Positions 1 to 8,209 of a stretch of 17,198 nucleotides of DNA are shown piece after piece. The DNA is from an uncultured Clostridia bacterium (GTDB taxonomy: Bacteria > Bacillota > Clostridia > Lachnospirales > Lachnospiraceae). Position 1 is the stretch's first letter; each line of letters starts with the position of its first letter. The DNA lies in contig CAMONF010000281.1 in assembly GCA_946620335.1 (NCBI GenBank), positions 1 through 17,198 on the forward strand, written 5' to 3'. Position numbers and translations under genes: made by a program. The notes under the pieces are model-generated. The model did no database searches, was not told where the DNA came from, and saw only the letters and a list, made by a program, of their open reading frames with translations.

Positions 1-396
1 ACCTACGAGAAGGAACATTTCGCCATCCAGGCGGCCGCCGCCCAGGACTATGATCGGTTCTACCAAGAGGAAATGGCTTTCCGGCGCCTCATGGCCTACC
101 CACCGGCCGGCAGCATGATGGCTGTGCTGGGCAGCGCCGCGGGGGAGGAGACCCTCTCGCAGGGTATGCATTTTCTGAGACAGTATATCGAGCGGATCGA
201 TCCGGCCGGCGCCCTGCGGGCCATCGGGCCGGCGCCCCAGACCGTGGGCAAGATCCGGGACCGCTACCGCCAGGTCATTTACTTGAGACACCGGAGCCGG
301 GAGGCCCTGGTGCGCGCCCGGAATCTCATAGAGCGGTACATAGAGATCAACAGCGGTTTTTCCGGGATTACCATCGAGTTTGATTTTCACCAGTGA
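1..396 (+). CDS. priA: Primosomal protein N' (PriA helicase), C-terminal fragment
   Basis: This is the last 131 residues of a protein whose start lies left of the window; the frame is open from base 1 to the TGA at 394-396. PriA is a 3'-5' DNA helicase that reloads the replisome at stalled forks. The visible part matches the conserved end of PriA: an Arg-rich stretch followed by Tyr-Pro-Pro (FRRLMAYPPAG), then GPAPQTVGKIRDRYR, where family members have a Gly-Pro-Ala-Pro turn followed by Arg/Tyr-rich strands, and a final strand ending EFDFHQ. The helicase motifs and zinc-binding cysteines are outside the window. It sits just upstream of def, as in Bacillus and many Clostridia, which supports the call. 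The ATG at 73 is internal and not a real start. Confidence 0.9.
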   Translation, partial: TYEKEHFAIQAAAAQDYDRFYQEEMAFRRLMAYPPAGSMMAVLGSAAGEETLSQGMHFLRQYIERIDPAGALRAIGPAPQTVGKIRDRYRQVIYLRHRSREALVRARNLIERYIEINSGFSGITIEFDFHQ

Positions 397-398
397 GG

Positions 399-430
399 CC
401 GGGGAAGGTATTCATTTCCTTCCGGGCCGG
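399..430 (+). other. Imperfect hairpin between priA and def
   Basis: GGAAGG at 403-408 pairs with CCTTCC at 418-423 around a 9-nt loop. An outer CCGG (399-402) can pair with CCGG (427-430), leaving three G bulged. A T-run (442-447) begins about 11 nt after the stem, too far for a standard intrinsic terminator. It may partly attenuate transcription, mark an RNA processing site, or mean nothing. Confidence 0.35.
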
Positions 431-465
431 TCTATACAATATTTTTTCTTTCAACGGAGGAATTT

Positions 466-948
466 ATGGCTATCAGAACAGTGAGAGTGGAGGGCGACAG
501 CGTCCTGAACAAGAAATGCCGGGAGGTGAAGGAGATGACGCCCCGCCTCTCCGAGCTCATTGACGACATGTTCGACACCATGTACGAGTACAACGGCGTC
601 GGTCTGGCCGCCCCGCAGGTGGGTGTGCTCCGCCGGATCGTCGTCATCGACTGCGGGGACAACCCCCTTTGCCTCATCAACCCGATCATCGTGGAGACGT
701 CGGGCGAGCAGTGCGGCGACGAAGGCTGCCTGTCGGTCCCGGGCAAGTTCGGTCAGGTGACCCGGCCCAATTACGTCAAGGTCGCCTGCCTTGACCGCGA
801 CATGAACCCCATCGAGCTGGAGGGCGAAGGCCTCCTGGCCAGGGCCTTCTGCCATGAGCTGGACCACCTGGACGGCAAGATGTACACCGAGCTGGTGGAA
901 GGCGAGCTGCATGAGGTGGCGCAGGCCGAAGATGAGGAAGAGGAATAA
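466..948 (+). CDS. def: Peptide deformylase
   Basis: It removes the formyl group from the N-terminal formyl-methionine of new proteins at the ribosome exit; the enzyme is a metal (Fe/Zn) hydrolase. All three family motifs are present in the 160-residue protein: GVGLAAPQ at 44-51, EGCLS at 86-90 with metal-ligand C88, and HELDH at 130-134 with ligands H130 and H134 and catalytic E131. Length is typical of the short Firmicutes form, with an acidic C-terminal tail (EDEEEE). The ATG at 466 has a good ribosome site, CGGAGG, a few bases upstream. It is followed by fmt after only 4 nt, pairing deformylase with the formyltransferase that creates its substrate. Confidence 0.97.
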   Translation: MAIRTVRVEGDSVLNKKCREVKEMTPRLSELIDDMFDTMYEYNGVGLAAPQVGVLRRIVVIDCGDNPLCLINPIIVETSGEQCGDEGCLSVPGKFGQVTRPNYVKVACLDRDMNPIELEGEGLLARAFCHELDHLDGKMYTELVEGELHEVAQAEDEEEE

Positions 949-952
949 GCCC

Positions 953-1885
953 ATGACGAACGTTGTTTTCATGGGAACGCCGGATTTTGCCGCTGTGATC
1001 CTGCGGCGCCTGGCAGCGGCCGGCTACGCAATCACCGGCGTCGTGACCCAGCCCGACCGACCCAAGGGACGCAAAAAGACGCCGGAGATGTGCGACGTCA
1101 AGAAGGCAGCGCTGGAACTTGGGCTGCCGGTCTTCCAGCCTGAGCGGGTCCGCCGCCCCGAGGCCCTGGCAGAGATCCGGAAAATGAACCCAGACCTCAT
1201 TGTGGTGGCCGCCTTCGGCCAGATCCTGCCAAAAGAGCTTCTTGAGATACCACCGCTGGGCTGCCTCAACGTCCACGCCTCGCTCCTGCCCGCCTACCGC
1301 GGCGCAGCCCCCATCCAGTATGCCATTCTGGACGGACTCAGCGAGACCGGCGTCACCATCATGCGGATGGACGTGGGGCTCGACACGGGCGACATCATCT
1401 CCGAGCGCAGGACCGCTATTCTGGATACCGACACGGGCGGCAGCCTCTTTGACCGCCTGGCGGACCTGGGGGCCGATCTCCTGATCGACACCATCCCCAC
1501 TGTGGCCGACGGCACGGCCGTCTATACGCCCCAGCCGGCGGAAAGCACGACTCCCTACGCGAAGATGATCACCCGGGAGATGGGACGGATCAACTGGCAG
1601 GAGAGCGCGGAGAAGATAGCGCGGAAGGTCCGGGCCTTTGCACCCTGGCCCAGCGCCTTCACGACTTTGGATGGAAAGAATTTCAAAATATGGTCCGGCA
1701 CAGCCTCGCCTGAGGGGGGCAGCGCGGCGCCGGGAACAATCCTGAAGGCGGACCGGGAAGGCATCACCGTTCAGTGCGGTGAGGGCACCTACACAGCCCT
1801 GGAGGTCCAGCTGGAAGGAAAAAAGCGCATGAAGGCGGAGGACTTCCTCCGAGGCTTCAAGATCGGGGACGTGCATCTTGGATGA
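953..1885 (+). CDS. fmt: Methionyl-tRNA formyltransferase
   Basis: It transfers a formyl group from 10-formyltetrahydrofolate to Met-tRNA(fMet), making the initiator tRNA. The 310-residue length is standard. The N-terminal Rossmann-like domain starts VVFMGTPDFA (residues 4-13). The catalytic segment LNVHASLLPAYRGAAPIQ (105-122) carries the Asn and His (N106, H108) of the formyltransferase family, and D144 lies in the DTGDII motif. The C-terminal half (from about 210) is the tRNA-binding domain. The ATG at 953 begins the conserved MGTPDF motif five residues in; an upstream open extension lies inside def and was not used. Purines at the end of def serve as its ribosome site, so the two are probably translationally coupled. 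Confidence 0.97.
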   Translation: MTNVVFMGTPDFAAVILRRLAAAGYAITGVVTQPDRPKGRKKTPEMCDVKKAALELGLPVFQPERVRRPEALAEIRKMNPDLIVVAAFGQILPKELLEIPPLGCLNVHASLLPAYRGAAPIQYAILDGLSETGVTIMRMDVGLDTGDIISERRTAILDTDTGGSLFDRLADLGADLLIDTIPTVADGTAVYTPQPAESTTPYAKMITREMGRINWQESAEKIARKVRAFAPWPSAFTTLDGKNFKIWSGTASPEGGSAAPGTILKADREGITVQCGEGTYTALEVQLEGKKRMKAEDFLRGFKIGDVHLG

Positions 1886-1928
1886 CCTTCCCCTCCATAC
1901 CCATGACCGTATCCGGGAGGACATAACG

Positions 1929-3278
1929 ATGGTCAACGGCAACACAAGAGAGATCATACTGGACGTACTGCTTTCTGTTTTCCGCGACGGTTATTTCAGC
2001 GACGTCGCCATCCACGGCGCCCTGGCCAAATACCAGTACCTTTCCAAGAGGGACAGGGCCTTCATTTCCAAGGTCTGCGAGGGCTGCGTGGAGAGGATGA
2101 TCGAGCTGGATTACACGATCAACCTCTTCTCCTCGGTGCCGGTCTCGAAAATGAAACCCGTCATCCAGAACATCCTGCGCAGCGCGGTCTACCAGATCCG
2201 CTACATGGGCAGCGTACCCGACGCCTCGGCGGTCAATGAGGCGGTCAAGCTGGCCCAGGCCAGGGGCTTCTACAACCTGAAAGGCTTCGTGAACGGCGTT
2301 CTTCGGCCCATCGCCCGCCACGCCGACCACATCGAGTATCCGGACAAGGAGAAGAATCCCATCGAATACCTGTCCGTCGTCTACTCGGCGCCGCGCTGGC
2401 TGGTCATGGCCTGGGTGGAGGAATTCACCTACGATATCACCGAGCGGATGCTGGCCAGCTTCCTGGGCGAGAGACCCACGACCGTGCGCCTCAAGACTTC
2501 GAGGGAGAGCCGGGCGGAGATCCTGGAATCCCTGCGGAGCCAGGGGGTCACCGTGCAGCGGGCCGCCTACCTGCCTTACGCCTACAATATTTCCGACTAC
2601 AACTACCTGCCCGCCCTGAGCGCCTTCATGAAGGGATGGATCTTCCCCCAGGACGTGAGCTCCATGCTGGTGGGCGAAGTGGCCGATCCCCATCTGGGCG
2701 ATTATATCATCGACGTCTGCGCGGCGCCGGGCGGCAAGAGCCTCCACGTGGCCGACAAGATGGGCGGCTTCGGCATGGTCGAAGCACGCGACGTCTCCCA
2801 GGAGAAGGTGGCCCTAATCCAGGAGAATATGAAGCGGGGCGACATCATCAACATCAAGCCTGTGGTCATGGATGCCCAGATCTTTGACACGGACAGCGAG
2901 GAGAAGGCGGACATCGTCATCTGCGACCTGCCCTGCTCGGGCCTCGGCGTCATCGGCCGCAAGCCGGACATCAAGTACAGGATCACGCCGGAGAAGATCC
3001 GCGACCTGGTGGAGCTGCAGCGGCGGATCCTCCACAACGCGGTCTCCTATGTGCGGCCCGGCGGCGTGCTCGTCTACAGCACCTGCACCGTGAGCCGCGA
3101 GGAGAACCAGGAGAATGTCCGCTGGCTGTTGGATAACTATCCGCTGACGGCCGAGTCCCTGGATCCCTACCTGCCGGAGGAGCTCCACCGGCTGACCACC
3201 GCGGAGGGCTATCTCCAGCTCATGCCCGGCATCCACGACTGTGACGGCTTCTTCATCGCGAGGTTCCGGAAAAAGTGA
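1929..3278 (+). CDS. rsmB: 16S rRNA (cytosine-967-C5)-methyltransferase RsmB
   Basis: It uses S-adenosylmethionine to make m5C in 16S rRNA. The 449-residue protein has an N-terminal NusB-like RNA-binding domain (about 1-130) and a C-terminal Rossmann methyltransferase. Motif I is DVCAAPGGK (262-270). DLPCSG (333-338) holds C336 and STCT (384-387) holds C386; one Cys attacks the base and the other releases the enzyme. The start was placed at ATG 1929 because GGGAGG lies 8 nt upstream and the sequence from there aligns with the family start. A TTG at 1878 overlapping fmt, also with a purine-rich site, would add 17 residues and cannot be excluded. The end overlaps the region of the rlmN start. 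Confidence 0.95.
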   Translation: MVNGNTREIILDVLLSVFRDGYFSDVAIHGALAKYQYLSKRDRAFISKVCEGCVERMIELDYTINLFSSVPVSKMKPVIQNILRSAVYQIRYMGSVPDASAVNEAVKLAQARGFYNLKGFVNGVLRPIARHADHIEYPDKEKNPIEYLSVVYSAPRWLVMAWVEEFTYDITERMLASFLGERPTTVRLKTSRESRAEILESLRSQGVTVQRAAYLPYAYNISDYNYLPALSAFMKGWIFPQDVSSMLVGEVADPHLGDYIIDVCAAPGGKSLHVADKMGGFGMVEARDVSQEKVALIQENMKRGDIINIKPVVMDAQIFDTDSEEKADIVICDLPCSGLGVIGRKPDIKYRITPEKIRDLVELQRRILHNAVSYVRPGGVLVYSTCTVSREENQENVRWLLDNYPLTAESLDPYLPEELHRLTTAEGYLQLMPGIHDCDGFFIARFRKK

Positions 3279-3280
3279 CC

Positions 3281-4327
3281 ATGGAAGAGAAGATATATAT
3301 AAGCGATCTGACCCTGCCGGAGGTGAAGGCTTATCTGGCGGAGATCGGGGAAAAGCCCTTCCGGGCTTCCCAGCTTTACGAGTGGCTCCATGTGAAAAAT
3401 GCAGACACCTACGACGCCATGACCAACCTGCCCAAAAGCCTCAGGGACCGGCTGGCCGAAGAGAGGCCGATCCGGCCCATGACGTTGGAGGAGGTCCGGG
3501 AGTCGGCCATCGACGGGACGAGAAAGTATCTCTTTAAGCTCGCGGACGGTCAGCTCATAGAGAGCGTGCTGATGCGGTACCATCATGGGAACTCGGTCTG
3601 CATTTCCTCCCAGGTGGGCTGCCGGATGGGCTGCCGGTTCTGCGCCTCCACCCTGGGCGGCCTGATCCGGTCCCTCTCCTCAGGAGAGATGCTGGGCCAG
3701 GTCTACGCCATCGAGCGGGACACCGGCGAGCGGGTCAGCAACGTGGTGATCATGGGAATGGGCGAGCCGCTGGACAATTACGAGGCGGTGGTCCGCTTCC
3801 TCAGGATGATATCCGACGAAAAAGGGCACCATATCAGCGAGCGGAACCTGACCCTGTCCACCTGCGGTCTGGTCCCCGGCATCCGAAGGCTCGCGGAGGA
3901 GAAGCTCATGATCAACCTGGCCCTCTCCCTCCACGCGCCCAACGACGAGCTGCGAAAGGAAATCATGCCGATCGCCAGGGCCTACAAGCTGGATGATATT
4001 TTCGCGGCCCTCCGGGATTATTACGAGGCCAACCACCGCAGACTCACCTTTGAATACAGCCTGATCGCGGGCGTGAACGACACGGACGCCTGCGCGAAGC
4101 AGCTTTCTTCCCGGGTCCGCGGCATGAACTGTCTGATCAACCTCATTCCGGTCAATCCGGTCCGGGAAAATGAATACAAGGCCCCGCAGGGCCTTCATGT
4201 GGCTGCCTTTAAGAAAAAACTTGAAAATTATGGAATAAATGTTACTATAAGAAGGGAAATGGGCCGTGATATTGAGGGAGCCTGCGGCCAGTTGAGAAAA
4301 CGATATACAGAAACGGTACATGTATGA
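3281..4327 (+). CDS. rlmN: 23S rRNA (adenine-2503-C2)/tRNA (adenine-37-C2)-methyltransferase RlmN
   Basis: This is a radical-SAM enzyme that methylates C2 of A2503 in 23S rRNA and A37 of some tRNAs. The protein is 348 residues from ATG 3281. The CxxxCxxC cluster-binding motif is in CRMGCRFCAS (cysteines 114, 118 and 121), preceded by SSQVG. GMGEPL, the SAM-contact motif, follows, and a C-terminal Cys in EGACGQLR corresponds to the one that carries the transient methyl adduct. GTG 3275 overlaps the rsmB stop by four bases and would add two residues; either start is possible. The last 40 codons are unusually AT-rich and carry a promoter-like sequence. The stop overlaps the prpC ATG (ATGA). Confidence 0.96.
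   Translation: MEEKIYISDLTLPEVKAYLAEIGEKPFRASQLYEWLHVKNADTYDAMTNLPKSLRDRLAEERPIRPMTLEEVRESAIDGTRKYLFKLADGQLIESVLMRYHHGNSVCISSQVGCRMGCRFCASTLGGLIRSLSSGEMLGQVYAIERDTGERVSNVVIMGMGEPLDNYEAVVRFLRMISDEKGHHISERNLTLSTCGLVPGIRRLAEEKLMINLALSLHAPNDELRKEIMPIARAYKLDDIFAALRDYYEANHRRLTFEYSLIAGVNDTDACAKQLSSRVRGMNCLINLIPVNPVRENEYKAPQGLHVAAFKKKLENYGINVTIRREMGRDIEGACGQLRKRYTETVHV
4221..4248 (+). promoter_or_regulatory. Possible internal sigma-A promoter upstream of prpC-prkC
   Basis: TTGAAA (4221-4226) is followed after 16 bases by TACTAT (4243-4248), with TG at 4240-4241 placed as an extended -10. It sits in a short AT-rich patch (about 4205-4260) inside an otherwise GC-rich gene. Transcripts would begin about 70 nt before the prpC ATG. 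It overlaps coding sequence and rests on sequence likeness only. Confidence 0.4.
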
Positions 4328-5067
4328 ACACATATGCTGCAACTGACGTAGGTCAGAAGAGAAAAATCAATCAGGACTGCATTTTTGCCTCCGCCGAACC
4401 GGTGGGCAACCTGCCCAACCTTTTTATAGTGGCGGACGGCATGGGCGGCCATAACGCCGGCGATTTTGCGTCCCGTTTTGCGGTCAATACAGTGAAGCAG
4501 GCCATCGAAGCCAGCACGGAGGTCAACCCGGTCAAGCTGATCGAGCAGGCCATACAGCTGGCCAACGCCGGCATCCGCAGGGAGTCCGCGGCTCACGAGG
4601 AGCTGGCGGGGATGGGGACCACCATCGTGGTGACCACCGTTGTAGGCCATTACGCCTATACCGCCAACGTAGGCGACAGCAGGCTGTATCTGTACAGCGG
4701 TGAGCTCAGGCAGATCACCCGCGACCATTCCCTGGTCGAGGAGATGGTGAGGCTGGGCGAGATTACCGAGGAGGAGGCCAGAAGGCATCCGGATAAGAAC
4801 ATCATCACCAGAGCGCTCGGTGCCGCCGACACGGTGGACACTGATTTCTTTGATTACCGTCTGCCGCCGGAGGGAGTGATCCTCATGTGCTCGGACGGGC
4901 TCACCAACATGGTGGATGATGTGGATATCCGCAGGATCATAGAGAAAGAACCGTCCGCGAGGGAAAAGGTGGAAGCACTGATCAACGCCGCCAACGATAA
5001 TGGTGGGAAGGATAACATCGCAGTCATCATTATCGAACCGGGGTCGGACGAGGAGGAAGCATGTTAA
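4324..5067 (+). CDS. prpC: PP2C-type Ser/Thr protein phosphatase (PrpC/Stp)
   Basis: It is a metal-dependent cytoplasmic phosphatase that reverses phosphorylation by the neighbouring PASTA kinase. The 247-residue protein has the family motifs in order: TDVGQKRKINQD (7-18), VADGMGGHNAG (36-46) with metal ligands D38 and G39, GMGTT (96-100), NVGDSR (115-120), DHSL (134-137), CSDGLTN (189-195) with D191, and GGKDN (227-231) with D230. No membrane segment is seen. The ATG overlaps the rlmN stop codon by ATGA, and its own stop overlaps the kinase start (ATGTTAA), so the phosphatase and kinase are probably translated together. This pairing is standard in Firmicutes. Confidence 0.96.
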   Translation: MNTYAATDVGQKRKINQDCIFASAEPVGNLPNLFIVADGMGGHNAGDFASRFAVNTVKQAIEASTEVNPVKLIEQAIQLANAGIRRESAAHEELAGMGTTIVVTTVVGHYAYTANVGDSRLYLYSGELRQITRDHSLVEEMVRLGEITEEEARRHPDKNIITRALGAADTVDTDFFDYRLPPEGVILMCSDGLTNMVDDVDIRRIIEKEPSAREKVEALINAANDNGGKDNIAVIIIEPGSDEEEAC

Positions 5068-7301
5068 AAGCTGGGACGATATTAGCTGAAAGATACGAGA
5101 TCGTCGGCAGAGTAGGAGCCGGTGGCATGGCCGATGTCTATAAGGCCATGGACCATAAGCTCAATCGTTACGTGGCCGTCAAGGTCATGAAACAGGAGTT
5201 TAACGAAGACGGCAACTTTGTCACGAAGTTCAGGCGGGAGGCCCAGGCGGCGGCCGGGCTTGCCAACCCCAACATCGTCAACGTCTATGACGTCGGCGAC
5301 GACCATGGCAGCAACTATTTCATTGTCATGGAGCTTGTGGAAGGCATCACGCTGAAGGAATATATTAGCAAGAAGGGCAAGCTTTCCGTGCGGGAGGCCA
5401 CCAGCATCGCCATCCAGGTCTGCATGGGCCTGGCCAGCGCCCACGCCCAGGGAATCACCCACCGGGACGTAAAGCCCCAGAACATCATCATCTCCACCGA
5501 CGGCAAGGTCAAGGTGACGGACTTCGGTATCGCGAGAGCCGCCTCCTCCAACACCATCAGCGCCAACGCCATGGGGTCTGTCCATTACAGCTCCCCGGAG
5601 CAGGTCAGGGGCGTCAGCACGGATTACCGCTCGGACATCTACTCCCTCGGCATCACGCTCTATGAGATGGTGACCGGCAGGGTACCTTTCGACGGAGAGA
5701 CGACGGTGGCCATCGCCATCAAGCATCTCCAGGACGAGATGGAGCCGCCCTCAAAGTATGCCCCCGACCTGCCCTATTCCCTGGAGCAGATCATCTATAA
5801 ATGCACCCAGAAGAACCCGGACAGACGCTATCAGTCCATGAACGAGGTCATCGCCGACCTCAAGCATTCGCTGATGGATCCCTCCGGTCATTTCGTGACC
5901 CTTCCGAACCTTGCCGACCACTCCTCCACGGCCATCTATTCCGATACGGACCGCAAGGCCATTCAGAAGGCGGCGGAGACCGGGGACACAGGCCGCAAGA
6001 CCTATACCTCCACCAGCTCCGTACAGCAGGAGAGGATCCGCGAGGAGGAGGAGAACGGGGAAGGCTATTATACGGATGACGAAGAGAGCGACCTGACCAG
6101 CAAGCTGGAGAAGGCCATGACCATCGGCGGCTTTATCGTCGGCGCCCTCATTATCATTGTTCTCATTTACTTTATCGCCCGGGCCTCCAACTTCTTTGAT
6201 CTGACCCGCGAGGATGCTTCCTCCGGCAATGCCACTGAGCAGACTTCCCAGGAGGGTACTACCGGGGACAACGAAGGCGGGGAGAGCGGCACCGAAGGGA
6301 CCGCTGCCACGCCGACCCAGGCTGCTTCTCCGACCGGCGGCTCGACCGGCGCCGAGACCGTCAAGGTCCCGTCCATCGTCGGTCTGACTGAGGAGACTGC
6401 CCAGGCCAAGGCCAGCGAGCGCCATCTGGGAATCAAGTACAACGGTGAGGAAGCCTCCGACGACTATCCGGAGGGCACCATCATCCGTCAGGATCCGGCG
6501 GCTGACGCGGACGTTCCGGTGAACACCACCATCAACTACTGGAGGAGCAGCGGCAGCGCTTCGGCCATGGTGCCGGATGTCTCCAACTTCTCCCTGAGCG
6601 AGGCGGAGGCGGCCCTGCAGGCTGCCGGCTTCAGCAACCTGGTCACAGTCCAGGCCTACAGCAACACAGTCGGCATCGGCAACGTCATCGCGACAGTGCC
6701 CGCCGCCGGTGAGAATGTGAATCCTGCGGAGACGGAGATCTCCATCACCGTCAGCATCGGTCCGGAATCCCCCGAGGATGTGACTGTTCAGTCCTACGGC
6801 GGCCTCTCCAGGCCCCTGGCTGTCAAGCTCTGCGAGGAGGCGGGTCTGGTGGTCCGCCTGGTCGAAGGTTCCTCCGACCGCGTGGGCACCGATGAGGTCT
6901 GCGGCCAGAGTATCTCCAGCGGCACAGTCGTCAAGCAGGGCACAGAGATCATCCTGACCATCAACAAGCCCGATCCGTCCGCCAACATCACCGACACACC
7001 CAGTGCGCCTACCTCGGGAGGTCAGTCTCAGGTAGCCACTGTCCGTTGGGTGACCAGGTCCAACCTGGGCGCACCTTCCAACTATAACGGCGGTGCCTAC
7101 CGGCTGGTCCTGAACCAGGAGGTGAACGGCGAGACCATCAGCACCACAGTGGCTGAAGGCGAGACCATTTCCTTCCCCTACCAGCTGGTCTGCGAAGGCG
7201 CGGAAGGCGTGACGAGCGGCCAGGTCATCCTCTACGAGGAGTCTGACGGCCAGTATGTCTCCCGGGTCTCCTGGCCGGTCCAGTTCTCGGCGGAAAGCTG
7301 A
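5061..7301 (+). CDS. prkC: PASTA-domain Ser/Thr protein kinase (PrkC/Stk)
   Basis: This membrane kinase senses peptidoglycan/muropeptides and controls growth, wall synthesis and dormancy exit in Firmicutes. The 746-residue protein has an N-terminal kinase domain (about 11-270): glycine loop GAGGMADV (19-26), K41, catalytic HRDVKPQN (134-141), DFG (154-156) and SSPEQ (177-181). A Ser/Thr- and acid-rich juxtamembrane linker follows (about 285-350), then one membrane helix (about 354-374) and a Gly/Ser/Thr linker. Three PASTA repeats start near 434, 503 and 573. The last ~90 residues (about 657-746) are an extra beta-rich domain beyond the PASTA repeats. GAGGAGG ends a few bases before the ATG, which overlaps the end of prpC. 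Confidence 0.96.
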   Translation: MLKAGTILAERYEIVGRVGAGGMADVYKAMDHKLNRYVAVKVMKQEFNEDGNFVTKFRREAQAAAGLANPNIVNVYDVGDDHGSNYFIVMELVEGITLKEYISKKGKLSVREATSIAIQVCMGLASAHAQGITHRDVKPQNIIISTDGKVKVTDFGIARAASSNTISANAMGSVHYSSPEQVRGVSTDYRSDIYSLGITLYEMVTGRVPFDGETTVAIAIKHLQDEMEPPSKYAPDLPYSLEQIIYKCTQKNPDRRYQSMNEVIADLKHSLMDPSGHFVTLPNLADHSSTAIYSDTDRKAIQKAAETGDTGRKTYTSTSSVQQERIREEEENGEGYYTDDEESDLTSKLEKAMTIGGFIVGALIIIVLIYFIARASNFFDLTREDASSGNATEQTSQEGTTGDNEGGESGTEGTAATPTQAASPTGGSTGAETVKVPSIVGLTEETAQAKASERHLGIKYNGEEASDDYPEGTIIRQDPAADADVPVNTTINYWRSSGSASAMVPDVSNFSLSEAEAALQAAGFSNLVTVQAYSNTVGIGNVIATVPAAGENVNPAETEISITVSIGPESPEDVTVQSYGGLSRPLAVKLCEEAGLVVRLVEGSSDRVGTDEVCGQSISSGTVVKQGTEIILTINKPDPSANITDTPSAPTSGGQSQVATVRWVTRSNLGAPSNYNGGAYRLVLNQEVNGETISTTVAEGETISFPYQLVCEGAEGVTSGQVILYEESDGQYVSRVSWPVQFSAES

Positions 7302-7303
7302 TC

Positions 7304-8188
7304 ATGACAGGAAAGATTATTAAAGGTATTGCCGGCTTCTACTACGTTTACGCAGGAGAGGCCGGCATTTATGAATGTAAGGCAAAAGGAATATTCAGAA
7401 AGCTGGGGGTCAAACCCCTGGTGGGCGATGACGTGAGCTTTGAGATCACGGACCCCAAGGACCGCGAGGGCAATATTACAGCCATTCATCCCAGGAAGAA
7501 CGACCTGATCCGGCCGGCTGCCTCCAATGTGGACCAGGCCCTGGTCCTCTTTTCCCTTCGGTCCCCGGATCCCAATTTTATGCTGCTGGACCGGTTCCTC
7601 CTCTCCATGGACCTCCGGGGCATTCCCGCGGCCATCTGCTTTAACAAGACAGATCTGGGAGACGAGGGGGACATCGCCTATATCCGCCGTCATTATGAAA
7701 AATGCGGACATGCCCTGTATTTTATGTGCGTGGCCGACGGGACCGGCGTCCCGGAGGTCCGGGCCTTCCTGTCCGGGAAGACTACGCTCCTGGCCGGCGT
7801 TTCCGGCGTGGGCAAATCCTCCTTCACCAACGCGGTCCAGGACCGGGTGCGGATGGAGACGGGCGAAATATCGAGAAAGCTCATGCGGGGGAAGAACACG
7901 ACCCGGCATGCGGAAATTGTGCCCGTGGGGGAGGATACTTATCTCATGGACACGCCCGGGTTTTCATTTCTCGAACTGCAGGGCATCGAAAAGGAAGAAC
8001 TGCGGCACTACTATGCCGAATTTGAGCCCTACGAGGGGACCTGCCGGTTCGACGGCTGCGTCCACGTTAGCGAGCCGGACTGCCGCGTCAAGGAGGCGCT
8101 GGCGGCCGGGGTGGTGAGCGAGCTCCGCTATCAGAATTACTGTATGATATTTGAGGAGCTGAAGGAGATGGAGAAGCGTCGCTGGTGA
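7304..8188 (+). CDS. rsgA: Ribosome small-subunit-dependent GTPase A
   Basis: It is a circularly permuted GTPase that checks late 30S subunit assembly. The 294-residue protein has an N-terminal OB fold (about 1-68), then G4 NKTD (114-117), the P-loop GVSGVGKSS (165-173), the switch segment RGKNTTRH (195-202) and G3 DTPGF (216-220). A C-terminal zinc knuckle has ligands C247, C252, H254 and C260 in CRFDGCVHVSEPDC. G4 preceding G1 is the hallmark of the family. The ATG lies 2 nt after the prkC stop, so it is probably co-transcribed. In Bacillus the homologue is also a substrate of PrkC; that is family knowledge and not visible here. Confidence 0.96.
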   Translation: MTGKIIKGIAGFYYVYAGEAGIYECKAKGIFRKLGVKPLVGDDVSFEITDPKDREGNITAIHPRKNDLIRPAASNVDQALVLFSLRSPDPNFMLLDRFLLSMDLRGIPAAICFNKTDLGDEGDIAYIRRHYEKCGHALYFMCVADGTGVPEVRAFLSGKTTLLAGVSGVGKSSFTNAVQDRVRMETGEISRKLMRGKNTTRHAEIVPVGEDTYLMDTPGFSFLELQGIEKEELRHYYAEFEPYEGTCRFDGCVHVSEPDCRVKEALAAGVVSELRYQNYCMIFEELKEMEKRRW

Positions 8189-8209
8189 GGCGGATGGGAG
8201 AACAGCAGC

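Noticed and set aside
776..1957. Long - strand frame opposite def and fmt
   Set aside because: Antisense shadow. The + strand genes have complete catalytic motifs, and a gene antisense to two housekeeping genes is unsupported.
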